Source: Silene latifolia
Lineage: Eukaryota > Streptophyta > Magnoliopsida > Caryophyllales > Caryophyllaceae
DNA: 64,000 nucleotides
NCBI RefSeq assembly: GCF_048544455.1
Contig: NC_133538.1
Coordinates: 147,728,922-147,792,921, forward strand
Reading direction: 5' to 3'
Position numbers and translations under genes: made by a program. A model generated the notes under the pieces. That model ran no database searches, was not told the origin of the DNA, and saw only the letters and a program-made list of their open reading frames with translations. Shown here piece by piece: positions 1 to 11,984 of this stretch; the stretch's first letter is position 1, and every line of letters begins with the position of its first letter.

Positions 1-202
1 CGATCTTTAGCCCGCGCTTGCTCCTTCTTCCGCCTTGCCTTCTCTTAGGCCTATTCCCTACAAATAAAGATGGGAATTCATAGTATGCGACCATGTGAAA
101 TTAAATGGCAAAATGCAAGCGAGTCGGGGTTAAAATCGTGTCAAATGGGGTCAAAAATTATGAAAAGAAAGAGGAGAATTGGTCAAAAATAATCAATCAT
201 CA
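1..202 (-). repeat. 3' LTR of Athila copy 1 (partial)
   Basis: It matches the last 202 bp (plus-strand reading) of the LTRs ending at 13,652, 29,715 and 43,522. The boundary is set by ...ATCATCA, the inverse of the other LTR end TGATGAG..., and by the loss of homology at 43,523, where flanking DNA starts. The rest of this LTR is outside the window. Confidence 0.85.
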
Positions 203-222
203 AATTTCTGCACACTTAAGCA

Positions 223-240
223 TTACTCGTCCCCGAGTAA
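223..240 (-). promoter_or_regulatory. RGGA stem-loop before the 3' LTR, Athila copy 1
   Basis: In element sense the sequence is TTACTCG-GGGA-CGAGTAA, a perfect 7 bp stem with a GGGA loop (GNRA type). It ends 20 nt before the LTR. The identical hairpin is at 13,673-13,690 (copy 3) and 29,736-29,753 (copy 2). Similar hairpins sit at the same distance in three other families in this window. The region between hairpin and LTR should hold the plus-strand primer (PPT), although it is only weakly purine-rich here. The role is inferred. Confidence 0.7.
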
Positions 241-2352
241 GTAAGTGAGCAAAAACACGACCCTTAACCAACTACATGCTAATCTAGACTAATAATATCC
301 GATGGTAGGCCATTAATGGGCCTCCTCCGTCACTTCAACTCACACCAAAACACAATGAGGTATGCATTTCGATGTAAGGCAAGTGGGGGCTTGCGAGAAA
401 AAAATGCGATGCATCCAACATGAAAGCACAAAAGCAAGTAATAAAATGCATCTAACAAAAAATTGGTCCACTTTCCTCATCTAAGTGGCCGAGTTTTCAG
501 CTCAAAAACACGGTCTTGGTGGGGAAATACCGTCTCAGAATCCCAACGGAGGTGTCAAACCCCTAAGCGTGGCCCAAGCAACCCTCATGTAACTACAAAA
601 AAAAAACTCAAGAAACAAATTCAAGAGCGGGGAAAGGGGAAGTGAAGCTAGTCCTCCTAGATTTATAAGACCGACACAAGATTCAACCTAAGACCCATGA
701 CTAAAGGGACCTAAGTCACGACATCCTCACGGTTTTCACTTGTCACTCATTGAAGAACGGGTGTTTTCATGTGATAAAAAGTAGCCAAAAACACTCACCT
801 ACTACAACTCGTGAGAACGTGCCCGCAATCTAATGTGTAAGACCTTTCTATGACCAAGTGAAAGGTAAAAATGGGGGGGGGGGGGGGGTGGAATGCACAA
901 AGTATGAAACAAGGGTTGTAGCGGGGCTAGGGAGTAGGACGAAACGGGATTGTTGCAAGCAACATTTGGATATGTGAGGTTCAAATCAAGAATGGTCAAC
1001 ATATCACTTCCCACTTCTTATTGCAACACATGAGACACGTTCATGCCGTAACATAGAATTGATTACCAAAACTATGCAAAAATTGCATGAACCCAACTCA
1101 AATTGGAAAAACTTGAAAATAATCCTCTTATTTCAACAAATGGTAACGTCTACACCCTAACAAGAGCCCGGTTTCCCAAGTTCAAGTAAAAATTGTGTAA
1201 ACCCGACTCATTTTGGAAAAACATCAAATAGCCCCTTTATTTTAGCAACGACTTTTTCTACTCCTTTAAATGATGAGGAGGGGTGTTGCTTGCTCTTTTT
1301 CTTAACACAAATATATACAAGCACAACTATCTCTTTTTGGATTTTCAAGACTTTTTCACTTTTCTATTTTGTTTTCCATTTCTAAATCAAGACCTGTTAT
1401 TTATATACATAACCAAATAAATTCCAAACTTCGACCCAAAAGGATATGTTTACTATCCACCACTATGACCCAAATCACCTCTTAACACACGATTACAAAA
1501 CCGACCAATTCTTGATCAAGGAAAGGTGTTTATGGAATGTAGCTAATTTATTGGGTTTGCCAAATGGAAAGGCTAAGGCTCAAAAGGGGTGCATCAAAAA
1601 GGGAAACAATGCAAGGGTCAAAACAAGGCTAAATTAGGCAATGTGAGGTTCAATTGTGTGCATTAATGTTTGTTTCATAAAATGTGCATGAAAGGAAAGC
1701 AACTCGCGATCTAAGGACGGAATGACACACTTGTGCGTCTAGACATAGCACGTCTCACAAGGAGACCTACTCACAATCCTAAACGGGGTCGGGTATGAAT
1801 GCACTCACCCTATGAGGCTCTAATACTCACGTATAAGTAGTTAAGCCAAGACCTAGGTCTAGCCTATGGTAATAGGTCTCACAAGGTTGTCTAGACTCGT
1901 TGGTCATACTTCTCTTCCCTTGTAAAACAAAGTAGCCACGGGTGCGAGCCACGGGGAGGGGAAAGACACAATTGGGATATGTTCATCCTTGGGGTACTCG
2001 CTGCCCGACCTTTACCGTATTCCGGGCAAAACATTATATACAAACTGATACAAATGATTCTAACCTAAGACAAACACATATGTACATGTTATAATGCATG
2101 CGTAAATTAAAATGAACATAAGATAAACATGCAACGAGTTGACTAAACCTAGCAGCATATCAATCCATCACAGCAATCCAAAAGTTCCCTGAAGGAACAT
2201 CCAAGGCACAAAAATTCTCATCCTCCTTCAAATATAAAAGATATATAAAGAATGAACGATAAAGGAGTAAGAGATTAGAATGAGTATACCAAGCGGTCTT
2301 CTAGCTCCTTTTTGCCTCAAATGGTCAATGCCTATGCCAAAGGTTAGCCAAC

Positions 2353-2354
2353 AA

Positions 2355-2390
<36 letters not shown>

Positions 2391-2416
2391 ATAAATATAT
2401 ATATATATATATATAA
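2353..2416. repeat. interrupted (TA)n tract in Athila 3' region
   Basis: Alternating TA with a few interruptions. The matching position in copy 2 (31,864-31,972) is a nearly pure and longer TA tract, so this microsatellite has expanded or contracted after the copies separated. Confidence 0.9.
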
Positions 2417-3247
2417 TGCAATTTTTTTGAAATTTTTGCAATTTTTTCGAGTTTTAGGCATTTTCTTGAATGTTTCTTAAATTTACAAGTATATAAGTAT
2501 ATTTACAAATATAAACAATATTCACAAAGTGGATATTTCCCTCCCCACACTTAAAATTTACACCGTCCTCGATGGAACGAACTGTAGGGAGAAAATAGGA
2601 AAGGAAATAACATATTTTTGTATTTTTGTTATTTTTTCAAAATAAAGAACGTGTTTTTGTATTTTGGGGGTTTTTCGAAATTAATTAACATGTTTTTGAT
2701 TATTTTTTTTTAGCCTCCTCCCCACACTTGCTATATACAACATCAGGTGACGGGGAAAGTGTGGGAGGGAGGCAAAAATAATGAAAAAGAACGTATTTCT
2801 GTGATTTTGTTGATTTTTTTTTTTTGAAAATAGAAGACGGGTTTTTGTGTTTTTGAGTTTATAGAATCGCCTCCCCACACTTATCTATGTACATAGTGTA
2901 TAGAGGAGATTCGGGAATTCAAATGCATATTTTTGTGAAATTTTCAATTTTTCGATTTTTTTGTGTTTTTAATTGGGGATGCAATGCATGAACTATGCTA
3001 CATGCAATATTGAAATGACAATGCAAATTATGCTAAATGAATGCAATTCCAATATGTGATAATATATTACAAAATTGAAATCTAATGCAAGTCTAAATGA
3101 ATGCAACTAGATGAATAGCTATCCGAGATATCATACAACTAACTAAATGCATACGAAATTTAAATATGAATGAGAAGTTTGGATTTTGGGAGTCATACTC
3201 GGCTTTGGATTTGAAAGGGAACAAAAGTAGGCCAACAATTAGGCCTC

Positions 3248-4918
3248 CTAGGACTCGTTGTCCTCATCATCATCCTCCTCCTCCCCGAACTCGAACTCTC
3301 GGATGAAGTCATCTGTGTTCATGCCTGTGGTCATGTCTACGAACATCTCCGTCCCCCCTCCCGAGCCACCTCCAAGCTCGGGGTTACCAAAAATGGAGGG
3401 TGCTCCCCCAAACCATTGAGTATCATGCCCCTCCCCTTGAGAGGCCAGAGGGGGAAAGACCGGGGCGGCAAAGTAATCGGGCCGATTGTTGATACCTGCG
3501 TAGGCGTAGCTCCCATCTCTCGGGTACCCACCATCCGGCTCGAGGTAGTAAGATGGATATAGGCCGGAGGGGTGGTTGTATTGCCTCATCCGATAATCAT
3601 CATAAATGGGGAATTGCCCCACCGATTGGTCGAAGTAGATCCTATCCAGCCGTTGCTCTATACCGCGCCTCTGACTTTCGGCCGTTTGCAAGCCCATTCT
3701 CATGTTATTTATAAACTCCACCAATTCGGAGTGAAGTGGGGTCGGTGGAAGAGGTTGGCTTGAGGAGCCTTCACCAAAGGGAACCCCCCATTGTTGAGAT
3801 TGGAAAGGGGGAGGTTGGATGGAGGAATTAGGCATCGTGAATTGGAGGGTAGATGTGGTTTGTGCACGGTTGTCCCTCCCATAGGTATTTGGGTGAGAGG
3901 GAGGGGGTTGGGTGGTGTCTTCCTCGGCTTGGATTTCAAGGAGATAGGATTCTTCACCGGGTTTGATCTTGAATTTGGATGCATTGGGGAGTGGGACGGA
4001 ATTTCGCTTTTGTATGTGCCAATATTCTTGGCCATCAAAGGGGTTTGTCTTAATCCATTCAAGTTTCTTTGTCAAATAATCCTTTGTGATCCAAGTATCC
4101 CCCCATAGCCAATTCATGGTGGATAAATCCACCAGGCGGTCTAAATGCTTGGCTATGCGGGTGATGAGGCCACCCACATGGAGGGGGACTCTTTGCACCG
4201 GAGACTTGGCCAATTTGGACAAATGGAGGGCCAAGTGGTGACCCACATTGATTTCATAGGGAGTTGGGGTTTTGAGTAAATAAGAGCCCAAAATTTCAAG
4301 CTCAATTGTGCGAAAGACCCACGGCTCGTCCGTAACAAAAACCGTGCACCCTATAAAGTGGTGCCAAATTTTAATTAGCGCATTGTGACAAAAAAAATTC
4401 CGGCCTTTTCACACCCTTTTTATCTTCCACTCCCGAGATAGCCTTCCAAACCCGAGAAAAATGCATATTTGCGGGTGTCTTATGGTTGGGGGAATTTTTT
4501 ATTAAAAAAATTTGGCTATGTCGGCCAAGGGACAAGGTGTGGTCTCGGTTCATGAGACGGAAATGGATTTGGGCTACCATTGATGTTTGAAGATGTTTAT
4601 CGAGACGAAAACTACTTAGGAATTCCCAAGTAAGACGGGGGTAAGTTTCCTCATGGATGTTATACATACCCTTCATCCTGACTCCTTTGAACAAGGCAAA
4701 TGTCTCCGTATCCAATCCTAGGCTCCTCATATCGGGGTGACAAATAAATCTAGTTGGGGTGAGGGGCGATTTTTGAAAAGGATAAATTTACCTTTATGTG
4801 CTTGTGTCGCAAACACCACATCCGGGAAGTCAGGATCCGGATTGGTGTCGGAAGTCGCCGCCTCAACTAGTTGTTGTTGAGCCCTCACAAGATCCGCCCT
4901 AGTCCTCTTGCTTGCCAA
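3248..4918 (-). pseudogene. Athila env-like / ORF-1-type protein, broken, copy 1
   Basis: This is the extra reading frame after integrase found in Athila elements, of unproven function and often called env-like. It is read in three pieces: 4,918-4,727 (start MASKRTRADL), 4,730-4,371 and about 4,380-3,248. The first junction is an ATGA overlap and the second lies at a run of eight T in coding sense; both are also present in copy 2. The middle piece carries the block TYPRLTWEFLSS, which I associate with the Athila ORF-1 family. The last piece is rich in P, Q, G and Y and ends in an acidic tail (EEEDDDEDNES). I see no clear signal peptide or fusion protein. The uninterrupted TRIM target site of copy 2 is preserved here at 4,608-4,612. 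Confidence 0.65.
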
Positions 4919-5136
4919 TTGTGATGGATTTAAAGGTGAAAAATGAAGGAGAAGTGATGGGTTGTTAATGGATAGAGGTATGGTGAGGGTTTAATGGGGA
5001 TTTGTGGTAATTTGATGGTGGTTTGATGGTGTTTTGTTGGGGTAGGAAAGGAAAATAAGGGAAGTAAGAGACAAGAAAAGATTGAAAAAGAATTAAGAAG
5101 TAAGGCATACACGGCTTGATTTAGGCAATTTTGTGG

Positions 5137-5585
5137 TTCTGTGCCGGTAGTGGGTGCCGGCAGTCGGTCTGCCGGCAGAGAACCCATATCCAATTTCCCA
5201 AAAATTCAATTTTTCTTCAGAAAAAAAACGACTCGCTGCCGGTCCACCGGCGGAGAGTAATCTCATGTACAGCTTTTGTCTTTCAATGTGTGTCTCTGAC
5301 GGTGGACCGGCCTGCCGGCAGAGACACCTCTTTCCTCCTTTTCCTTAGTCTTTCCTTAGTGACAGGTTCCTCTGCCGGTGGATCGGCTGCCGGCAAGCCG
5401 GCAGAGGATACTCCTTCCTTCTTTTTCCACCTGTTTTTCTCAATAATGGGTCTCTCTACCAGTGAGCCGGCTGCCTACCGGCAGAGAGCCTTGCTTCACT
5501 TCAATTCTTAAATTTCTCTCCAAATTTAAAACGACTCGCTACCGGTGGAGGCACCAGCTGCCGGTCCACCGGCAGAGAGTCATTT
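5137..5585. repeat. CCGG-rich palindromic modules, internal cluster, copy 1
   Basis: About six modules of 30-45 bp, each with several CCGG cores set in inverted repeats such as CTGCCGG...CCGGCAGAGAG, are separated by AT-rich sequence. They lie between integrase and the env-like ORF. Equivalent modules are at 35,245-35,640 and, as clusters of five, in each LTR. Open frames across them are repetitive and are not considered genes. Confidence 0.8.
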
Positions 5586-5844
5586 CTCAAGAATTTCATC
5601 TTGTTTTCTTTCTTTACCTTAGAAAATTAAATCCCGACTCCTTCACTTACCCCTTTTTTCGAGTTTTTCACTTTTAAACTGACATCTCATGTCGGGATTT
5701 TGGGTAAAGAGAAGGGACCCGCTTTGCAATCCAACTTGTGCCAAAAATGATATTTTCAAATCCTCTCATTTTCTAACTACATGCATGCTATATACAAATG
5801 GTGGTTCTTTTGGAAATCCACCAAACCGTCTTATTGTTAGAGAT

Positions 5845-7071
5845 TCAAAAAATTTCCTCTTCGGGAAGTGGGTCCCCGGGGTATATCACTTCGATAGTGC
5901 CCTTCTCATCACCATCATAATATCGTTTCACCCTTTGGCCATTTACTTTGAAGGTTCCACCTTCTTCACTCCAAAGTTCAAATGTGCAACAAGGGGAGAT
6001 GTCCATCACTTTGAATGGTCCTGACCACCGTGATCGGAGCTTCCCGGGAAATACTTTGACCTTAGAATTGAAAAGGAGCACTAAGTCTCCTACACTTATA
6101 TCTTTCTTCATGATCTTGGCATCATGCCATTTCTTGGTTTGGTCTTTGTAAATTTTGGAGCTCTCATAAGCCTCCATCCTCAATTCTTCTAACTCATTCA
6201 TTTGGAGAAATCGGATATCTCCGGCGGCATCAAAGTCTAAATTCATTTCTTTGAGAGCCCACCAAGCCTTGTGTTCTAGCTCAACGGGCAAGTGAAATGC
6301 CTTGCCATACACAAGCTTGTAGGGCGTGGTACCAAGAGGTGTCTTGTATGCCGTTCTCAATGTCTATAACACGTCCGGGAGCTTTAGGGACTAATCCTTT
6401 CGGCTCTTGCTAGTCACCTTTTCCAAGATAGCTTTGATTTGGCGGTTAGAAACCTCCACTTGCCCACTAGTTTGAGAGTGGTAGGAAAGGGCGGTTTTAT
6501 GCCGCACTCCATGTGACTCTAGTAATGCTTTGAAGGTGTTCTTGCAGAAGTGTGATCCACCATCACTTATAACCACTCTCGGGCTCCCGAACCTTGGAAA
6601 AATTGTTCCTTTGAAAATTTTCATGACAACCTTGCTATCCTTGGTAGGAGAGGCTACCGCTTCAATCCATTTGGACACGTAGTCCACCACCACCAATATG
6701 TACTCATTCCCACAAGAGTTGGGAAATGGTCCCATAAAGTCTATGCCCCAACAATCAAAGAGCTCAATCTCCAATATGTTTGTGAGGGGCATCTCATTCC
6801 TCTTTCCAATATTCCCAACCCTTTGGCATGCATCATACGATTTCACCAAGTAATAGATGTCCTTGAACATGGAGGGCCAATAAAATCCACCTTGGAGGAT
6901 CTTGGCAATGGTTCTTGAGCTGGCCAAATGTCCCCCATAGGCGGAATTGTGAACTCGGTCAACAATCTCCATGCCCTCCTCCCTAGAAATGCACCACCGG
7001 AACATTCCATCCCCACACTTACGGAATAAGTGGGGATTATTCCAAAAGTACCGCTTGGCATCATGTCTCAA
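5845..7071 (-). pseudogene. integrase, Athila copy 1
   Basis: Integrase inserts the cDNA copy into the chromosome. The reading runs 7,071-6,391 and then 6,360-5,845. Visible parts are an HHCC zinc-binding region in which the first cysteine is Tyr (SYDACQR), the core with the DFMGPF and SDGGSHF aspartates, the glutamate in [12 protein letters not shown], and a C-terminal region containing GPFKVMDISP. Two in-frame TAG codons between 6,360 and 6,410 replace likely tryptophans. The Cys-to-Tyr change and both stops also occur in copy 2. The protein is therefore split and probably inactive. Confidence 0.88.
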
Positions 7072-7143
7072 CTTTCTTCTTTCACTTGGTTCAAAGTCAT
7101 CCGGAACGAAACCATTCGCAAGGTAATTTGAGAGATCCGCTAA

Positions 7144-7656
7144 TCAAGGAGTCTTGGTGCTAACTTCCATTAGGCTATCTTCCCTTAGCCATTCATTAAT
7201 CAGTGCACTATTATCTTTAATTCCATGGTCCTTAATGGTCAATCTTGATTGGTGGTCGGCAACAACATTTTCCGATCCGGCCTTGTTCTTGATCTCCAAA
7301 TCGAATTCTTGAAGTAATAGGATCAACCTCAAGAGTCTCGGTTTTGCATCTTTTTTCACCATCAATTGTCTCAAAGCGGTGTGATCGGTATACACCACCA
7401 CTTTGGACCCAACCAAGTATTGCCAGAACTTTTCAATAGCATGCACGATTGCCAACATCTCCTTTTCGGTCATTGAATAGTTACATTGTGTTTGGTCAAG
7501 GGTCTTGCTTGTGTAATATATGACGTGTTGTATCTTGTCAACCACTTGCCCTAGGATCGCGCCCACCGTGAAGTCCGCCGCGTCGCACATAATCTCGAAA
7601 GGGAGATTCAAATCCGAGGCCCAAATTATTGGAGCCGTGACCAATGCTTCCTTCAA
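7144..7656 (-). pseudogene. RNase H domain of pol, Athila copy 1
   Basis: RNase H degrades the RNA strand during reverse transcription. The acidic residues are in place: [31 protein letters not shown] and VVADHQSRL. The tail reads into the connection toward integrase. The frame is separated from RT by a deletion just after AGFYR (near 7,715) that removes the end of the RT connection and shifts the frame. The same deletion is in copy 2. No obvious change damages the domain itself. Confidence 0.85.
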
Positions 7657-8521
7657 CCTATGACAAGCTTCAAGACAAGAATCATCAAAAAAAAAAGGGA
7701 CATCTTTGAGGAGTAATGAAGTCTATAGAATCCGGCGTGTCCTAGGAAACTCCTCACTCCCTTCACATTGGAAGGAGGTGACAAGTTTTCTATCACGGCA
7801 ACCTTAGCACCATCGACTTCAATACCCCTTCTAGAGATAACGTGACCGAGTACAACCCCCTCCTCTACCATGAAATGGCATTTTTCCCAATTTAAGACAA
7901 GGTTGTGCTCCACACATCTCTTTAACACATTTGTCAAGTTGACAAGACCATGATCAAAGGTGTCTCCATGGACACTAAAGTTGCCCATGAAGACTTCCAT
8001 GCTTTTCTCGAGAAAGTCCAAAAAGATTGCCACCATGCACTTTTGGAAGGTGACGGACGCATTGCAAAGCCCGAATGGCATTCTACGATATGCATAAACT
8101 CCTATGGGACATGTGAAAGTTGTTTTCTCTTGGTCCTCCGGGTGAATGGAGATTTGGAAAAACCCGGAGTAACCATCGATAAAGCAATAATACGCACGAG
8201 CATTTCGTCTATAAAGGGGATTGAGAAATGATCCATAAGGGTGGCGGCATTAAGTTTCCTATAGTCGATACACATTCGCCACCCGGTAACCGGCCTAGTA
8301 GGTAGGTGAGTCCCATCTTCTTGCTCCACCATGGTTACCCCTTTCTTCTTGGGTACCACGTGGACCGGACTCACCCATTTGCTACCCGTTATTTGGTAGA
8401 TAATCCTGGCCTCGAGTAATTTCAAAACTTCAGTTTTTACCACCTCGGCCATTTTAGGGTTTATCCGCCTTAGACCATCTACCTTGGGCTTACTCCCCTC
8501 CTCTAGAATGATTCTATGCAT
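7653..8521 (-). pseudogene. reverse transcriptase, Athila copy 1
   Basis: The N-terminal RT block (KWVSPVHVVPKKKG, WRMCIDYRKLN) is followed by RMPFGLCNASVTFQ and the palm motif. Where gypsy RTs have the catalytic pair F-M-D-D, this copy reads FMGNFSVHG, so both aspartates are lost (codons at 7,980-7,985). Relative to copy 2, a 16 bp deletion near 8,198 removes part of ERLVGHAYYC and shifts the frame, splitting the gene into 8,521-8,102 and 8,081-7,653. The catalytic loss is shared with copy 2; the 16 bp deletion is private to this copy. Confidence 0.9.
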
Positions 8522-8626
8522 AAATAGGCTTGGACTTAGCCCCTTTATGTCATCTATGCTTTACCCAAGTGAGCCTTTGTGAGTTCTCAAAAATTTTGAA
8601 GTTTCATCTCTTCTGACTCACTAAGG

Positions 8627-9799
8627 TTAGCATTTATGATCACGGGGTAAGCCTCCCCCCCACCAAGGAAAGCATACTTGAGTGAGGGGGGATAAAGGTT
8701 TAAGTTGTACCTTTGGAGGGAGAAGGCCCAATACCTTCTTCAAAAGCTCATCATCTACATCATGATCTTCTTTCATTACTTCATCATGTAGGGAGATTTG
8801 GAAAACCTCTTCCATCTTCGCCTCCTCTCGGGTCACTTCATGAACTACCTCATCAATCACTTTAATAGTGCTTAACGTTTTAACTTTGGGTCCTTTCATC
8901 AAATGTGGGAGGTTAAATTCGACCTTGTTGCCCTCAATCCAGAAGGTTAGCCACCCATTCTTCACATCAATAAGCACTCCTCCGGTAGCCTAAAACGGCT
9001 TACCTAGGATAATGGGGGTATGGCTATCCTCCGGGATGTCAAAGACAACAAAATCGGCCGGGATTAAAAGCTTTTCAACTTTGACGGGTATGTCTTCAAG
9101 CACCCCCAAAGGGCGCTTGACGGACCTATCCGCCAATTGCAGAGTTATGGTAGTAGGAGCGAGACTATGAATGCTGATTTTCTTTGCAACTTTTAAAGGA
9201 ATGACACTCACACTTGCTCTAAAGTCACAAAGAGCTCTTGATATAGGAACACCACCAACTATACATGGGATTGAGAAGCTTCCCGGGTCACCAAGTTTAG
9301 TGGGCATCTTGTTAAGGATATGAGCACTACATGCCTCTTCCATTGCCACTATCTCTTGGTCACCCAAGACCCTCTTCCTAGTCAAGATATCTTTCAAAAA
9401 TTTTGAGTAGGTTGACATGTTCAAAATCACTTCCGTAAAGGGTTGGGTTACTTCAAGTTTCTCAAGAACGTCACAAAACTTGGCATACTTGATGTTTTCC
9501 CTACTCTTTATGGCTCTTGAGGGATATGGAATATGAGAAACAAGTTGAGAATTTGGAGATACCTTTGGGGGATTTGCATTCTTTGTTACCTTAGTAGTTG
9601 GTTGTAGAAGTACCTCTTCGGTAGTATCTTCACCTCTTTCCCCTTCATAAGGTAAATCCTCAACCAAACCGTCAATATCCCTTTCCACTTGTGTTTTCCA
9701 ACTTGAATATTCTCCACACGTCTTCTTCCCTTTCTTAGCTTCACTCATCCTAGCCGATGGTGTCATCGGTGGGCTTTCCCTTCCACCATTCATTTCCAC
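8627..9799 (-). pseudogene. aspartic protease and linker, Athila copy 1
   Basis: The protease matures gag-pol. The upstream linker contains SHIPYPSRAIKSRENIKYAKFC (near 9,540-9,480). The active-site region reads ALCDFRASVSVIPL: the aspartate is present but the glycine of the usual D-x-G-A is Arg. The frame ends in a TAG after LGKPF (8,987-8,989), where ATGGVLIDVKNG continues the same reading. A homopolymer frameshift near 8,690 precedes the RT linker. The Arg change and the TAG are both in copy 2, so they are not recent private damage. Confidence 0.85.
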
Positions 9800-9933
9800 C
9801 CGCTATCTCTTGGGATCCGTGTTAACTTTTACCTCAAGATGCTTATAGGGATCTTCAAGCTCTATCCCACTTCTCAAAACTATCGCATGAGCTTGGTTAT
9901 TATTATAAGCGTCCTTTGAACTTTGTCCTTGGG

Positions 9934-11809
9934 CTAATAACCACCGGGTGGCCTTTGAGGGTTAGCAAGAGCATGAGAAGCCAATCGGGCTTCCATTTCC
10001 CTCATATCTTTAAGGTAAGTAGCTCTTAGGTTTGCTTGTTCTTGTTGGCTTGTCTTAATGAAATTAGCCATGTCTTGGCTATGTTGAATTTGCATGTTCT
10101 TCACCATCCTCATTAATTCATTTTGGGAGGGGTCACCTTGGGGTTCTTGATAAGGTTGATTGGCTATGGGCAAAGGGAATCCATAGTCATTCATAGTGTT
10201 GGCACCTTGTCTCCCTTGGTAATTCCCTCCAGGACCATTGTTGGTGAAGTTTGGTCCTTGACCTTGATCTTGAAACCCTTGAGCATACCCTTGCCCAAAT
10301 CCTTGGTTAGCTTAATTCACTTGGTTCCCTTGATAGAAACATTGGTTGTTTTGATTGCCTCCAAAATCTTGGTAACCTTGAGGCTGGTTCCCAAAGTCTT
10401 GGTTTTGATTTCCGGGGTTATTTCTTTGGTTTGAGTATCCACCCCTTGGTTGAGAAAATCCGGGTGGATTATTTGGGGCTTGGGGTTGAAGATGTTGTGG
10501 GTTTTGAACATTGGTACTCTTGTAACTAAAGTTGGGGTGGTTCTTCAAACCCGGATGGTAGGAGTTGGTGTTTGGGTTGTAGATATTGGGATTGTTGTAG
10601 GGTGGTCTTGGTGGTCTTGTATTGTTGTTATAGCTTTAAAAGGCATTAACATCTTGGACATTCTCCTCATACCCCCCATTGTAGTTGTTAGCACACATGT
10701 CAAAGGTGTGGCCATTTTCCCCACATAGCTCACAAGGTGAAACTTGAACTACCTCCTCCATGGGTGGACCATGTGAGGTGGTAACTTGATGAACATGGTT
10801 CCTTTGCAATTTCTCAAGTTGCTTGGTAAGAAGATCGAGCTTAGCATTTGTCTCGGCATTTGAACTAGAAGAGTTCTCCTTAGGGTATTTTCCATTTCTC
10901 CTAAGAATATTTCCCCTTGATCCATTATTTCCTTTCGAGTCTGCCATCTTCTTAATTAGTGCCGTCCCTTCCTCATCACCCAAATGGTCAAATCCCCCTC
11001 CCATGGAGGCATTCACCATTTCTTTACTTCTAGGCAACAAGGTTTGGAAGAAGGTTTGGGTGATATACCATTTCGAAATCCCGTGGTGAGGACAACTAGC
11101 GATAAGGTCTTGATATCTATCCCATACTTCACCCAAGGATTCCCCATCTTCTTATTGGAAAGTGTGGATTTCATTTTGAAGCATGGAGATCTTGGATGAC
11201 GGATAGTACTTGGCCATGAACACGTTGGCTAAAGCGTCCCAGGTTGTGAATGTATCCGGAGGGTGAATATTTAACCCCCGGTCCGCCTTACCCGTCAAAG
11301 AGAATGGGAACAACATCATCCTTAGAGTGTCTTCGAATAACCCATTCTTCTTCATCATAGAGACCTTTCTCTTGAACTTTCGTAGGTGAGCATAAGAATC
11401 TGCTTCGATGTGTCCCCCGAACAAATCTTTTTCAATCAACCCCACTTGGGCGGGATGCATCTCAAGTTGTTGGGAGCTAAGGTGCCGAAATTAATCGGAT
11501 TACAAGAATCATTATGGTTAGGCGGTTGTGATCACGTAAAGCCATTGGAGGTTTTTGAGGGGGTGGTGATTGAGGTGGAGTTGGAATTTGAATGTTGTGA
11601 AATGGGTTTTCTATTGGGGTCTCAATTATGTCATTTGATTGTAGTGGGGTTATAGTGTCAATGATTGGTAGGGTGTGTGGGTTTTGTTGGTCTATGTTTG
11701 CTTAAGGAGGGTTCCGAACTCTATCAAGGATCCTTGTCCTCAAGGTCCTAAAAAGTCTTTCGGGGTCAGAATTGAAGTGTAGAGCTTGATGGTTCCTCTT
11801 AGGCATGCA
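9934..11809 (-). pseudogene. gag, Athila copy 1
   Basis: Gag forms the capsid and binds RNA. The chosen start is the ATG at 11,809 (MPKRNHQAL). The capsid region (LFPFSLTGKADRGLN, TTWDALANVFMAKYY) is in another frame from 11,460, so one or two frameshifts lie between. A TAA interrupts at 11,152-11,154. The next part holds a CCHC zinc knuckle, CELCGENGHTFDMC (residues 135-148 of the 11,136-10,636 frame). Private stops at 10,633 and 10,309 fall in the Q/N/G-rich linker. The last segment (10,194-9,934) looks helical. The frameshift before MHPAQVG and the 11,152 stop recur in copy 2. Confidence 0.85.
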
Positions 11810-11964
11810 CTCGACAAACCGTTACTCTCCTAGTGTTTTTACACACTAGGGGAGGGCAAGAAATCATACACTCTACAATGAAGCACACAACTACTAAAAA
11901 AAACTAACAAGTGAGATAAAACTAAAGCTAAGACTCTTAATAAACTAATTATTACCTAACGCCA

Positions 11965-11982
11965 TCCACGGCAACGGCGCCA
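11965..11982 (-). other. tRNA-Asp primer binding site, copy 1
   Basis: The plus strand reads TCCACGGCAACGGCGCCA, matching the 3' end of plant tRNA-Asp (TCCCCGGCAACGGCGCCA) at 17 of 18 positions. It lies two bases inside the LTR, as expected for minus-strand DNA priming. Confidence 0.88.
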
Positions 11983-11984
11983 TT

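Larger units (their letters stand above)
203..3240 (-). other. 3' non-coding region of Athila copy 1
   Basis: About 3 kb lies between the env-like ORF and the 3' LTR. No conserved coding domain was seen. It contains a stem-loop at 223-240, a poly-G run near 885-903, a (TA)n-rich tract at 2,353-2,416 and three copies of CCTCCCCACACTT (2,540, 2,717, 2,870), which read AAGTGTGGGGAGG in the element sense. Short plus-strand reading frames (463-645, 1,446-1,637) recur in copies 2 and 3 but run antisense to the element and resemble nothing known to me. Confidence 0.7.

Noticed and set aside
463-645. 60-75-codon plus-strand frame repeated at 13,913 and 29,976
   Set aside because: Same reason: recent copies of antisense non-coding sequence, with differing ends.
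1446-1637. 63-codon plus-strand frame conserved in three Athila copies (also 14,894-15,085 and 30,954-31,145)
   Set aside because: It is antisense to the element, and the surrounding non-coding sequence is almost equally conserved because the copies are young. No domain is recognisable.
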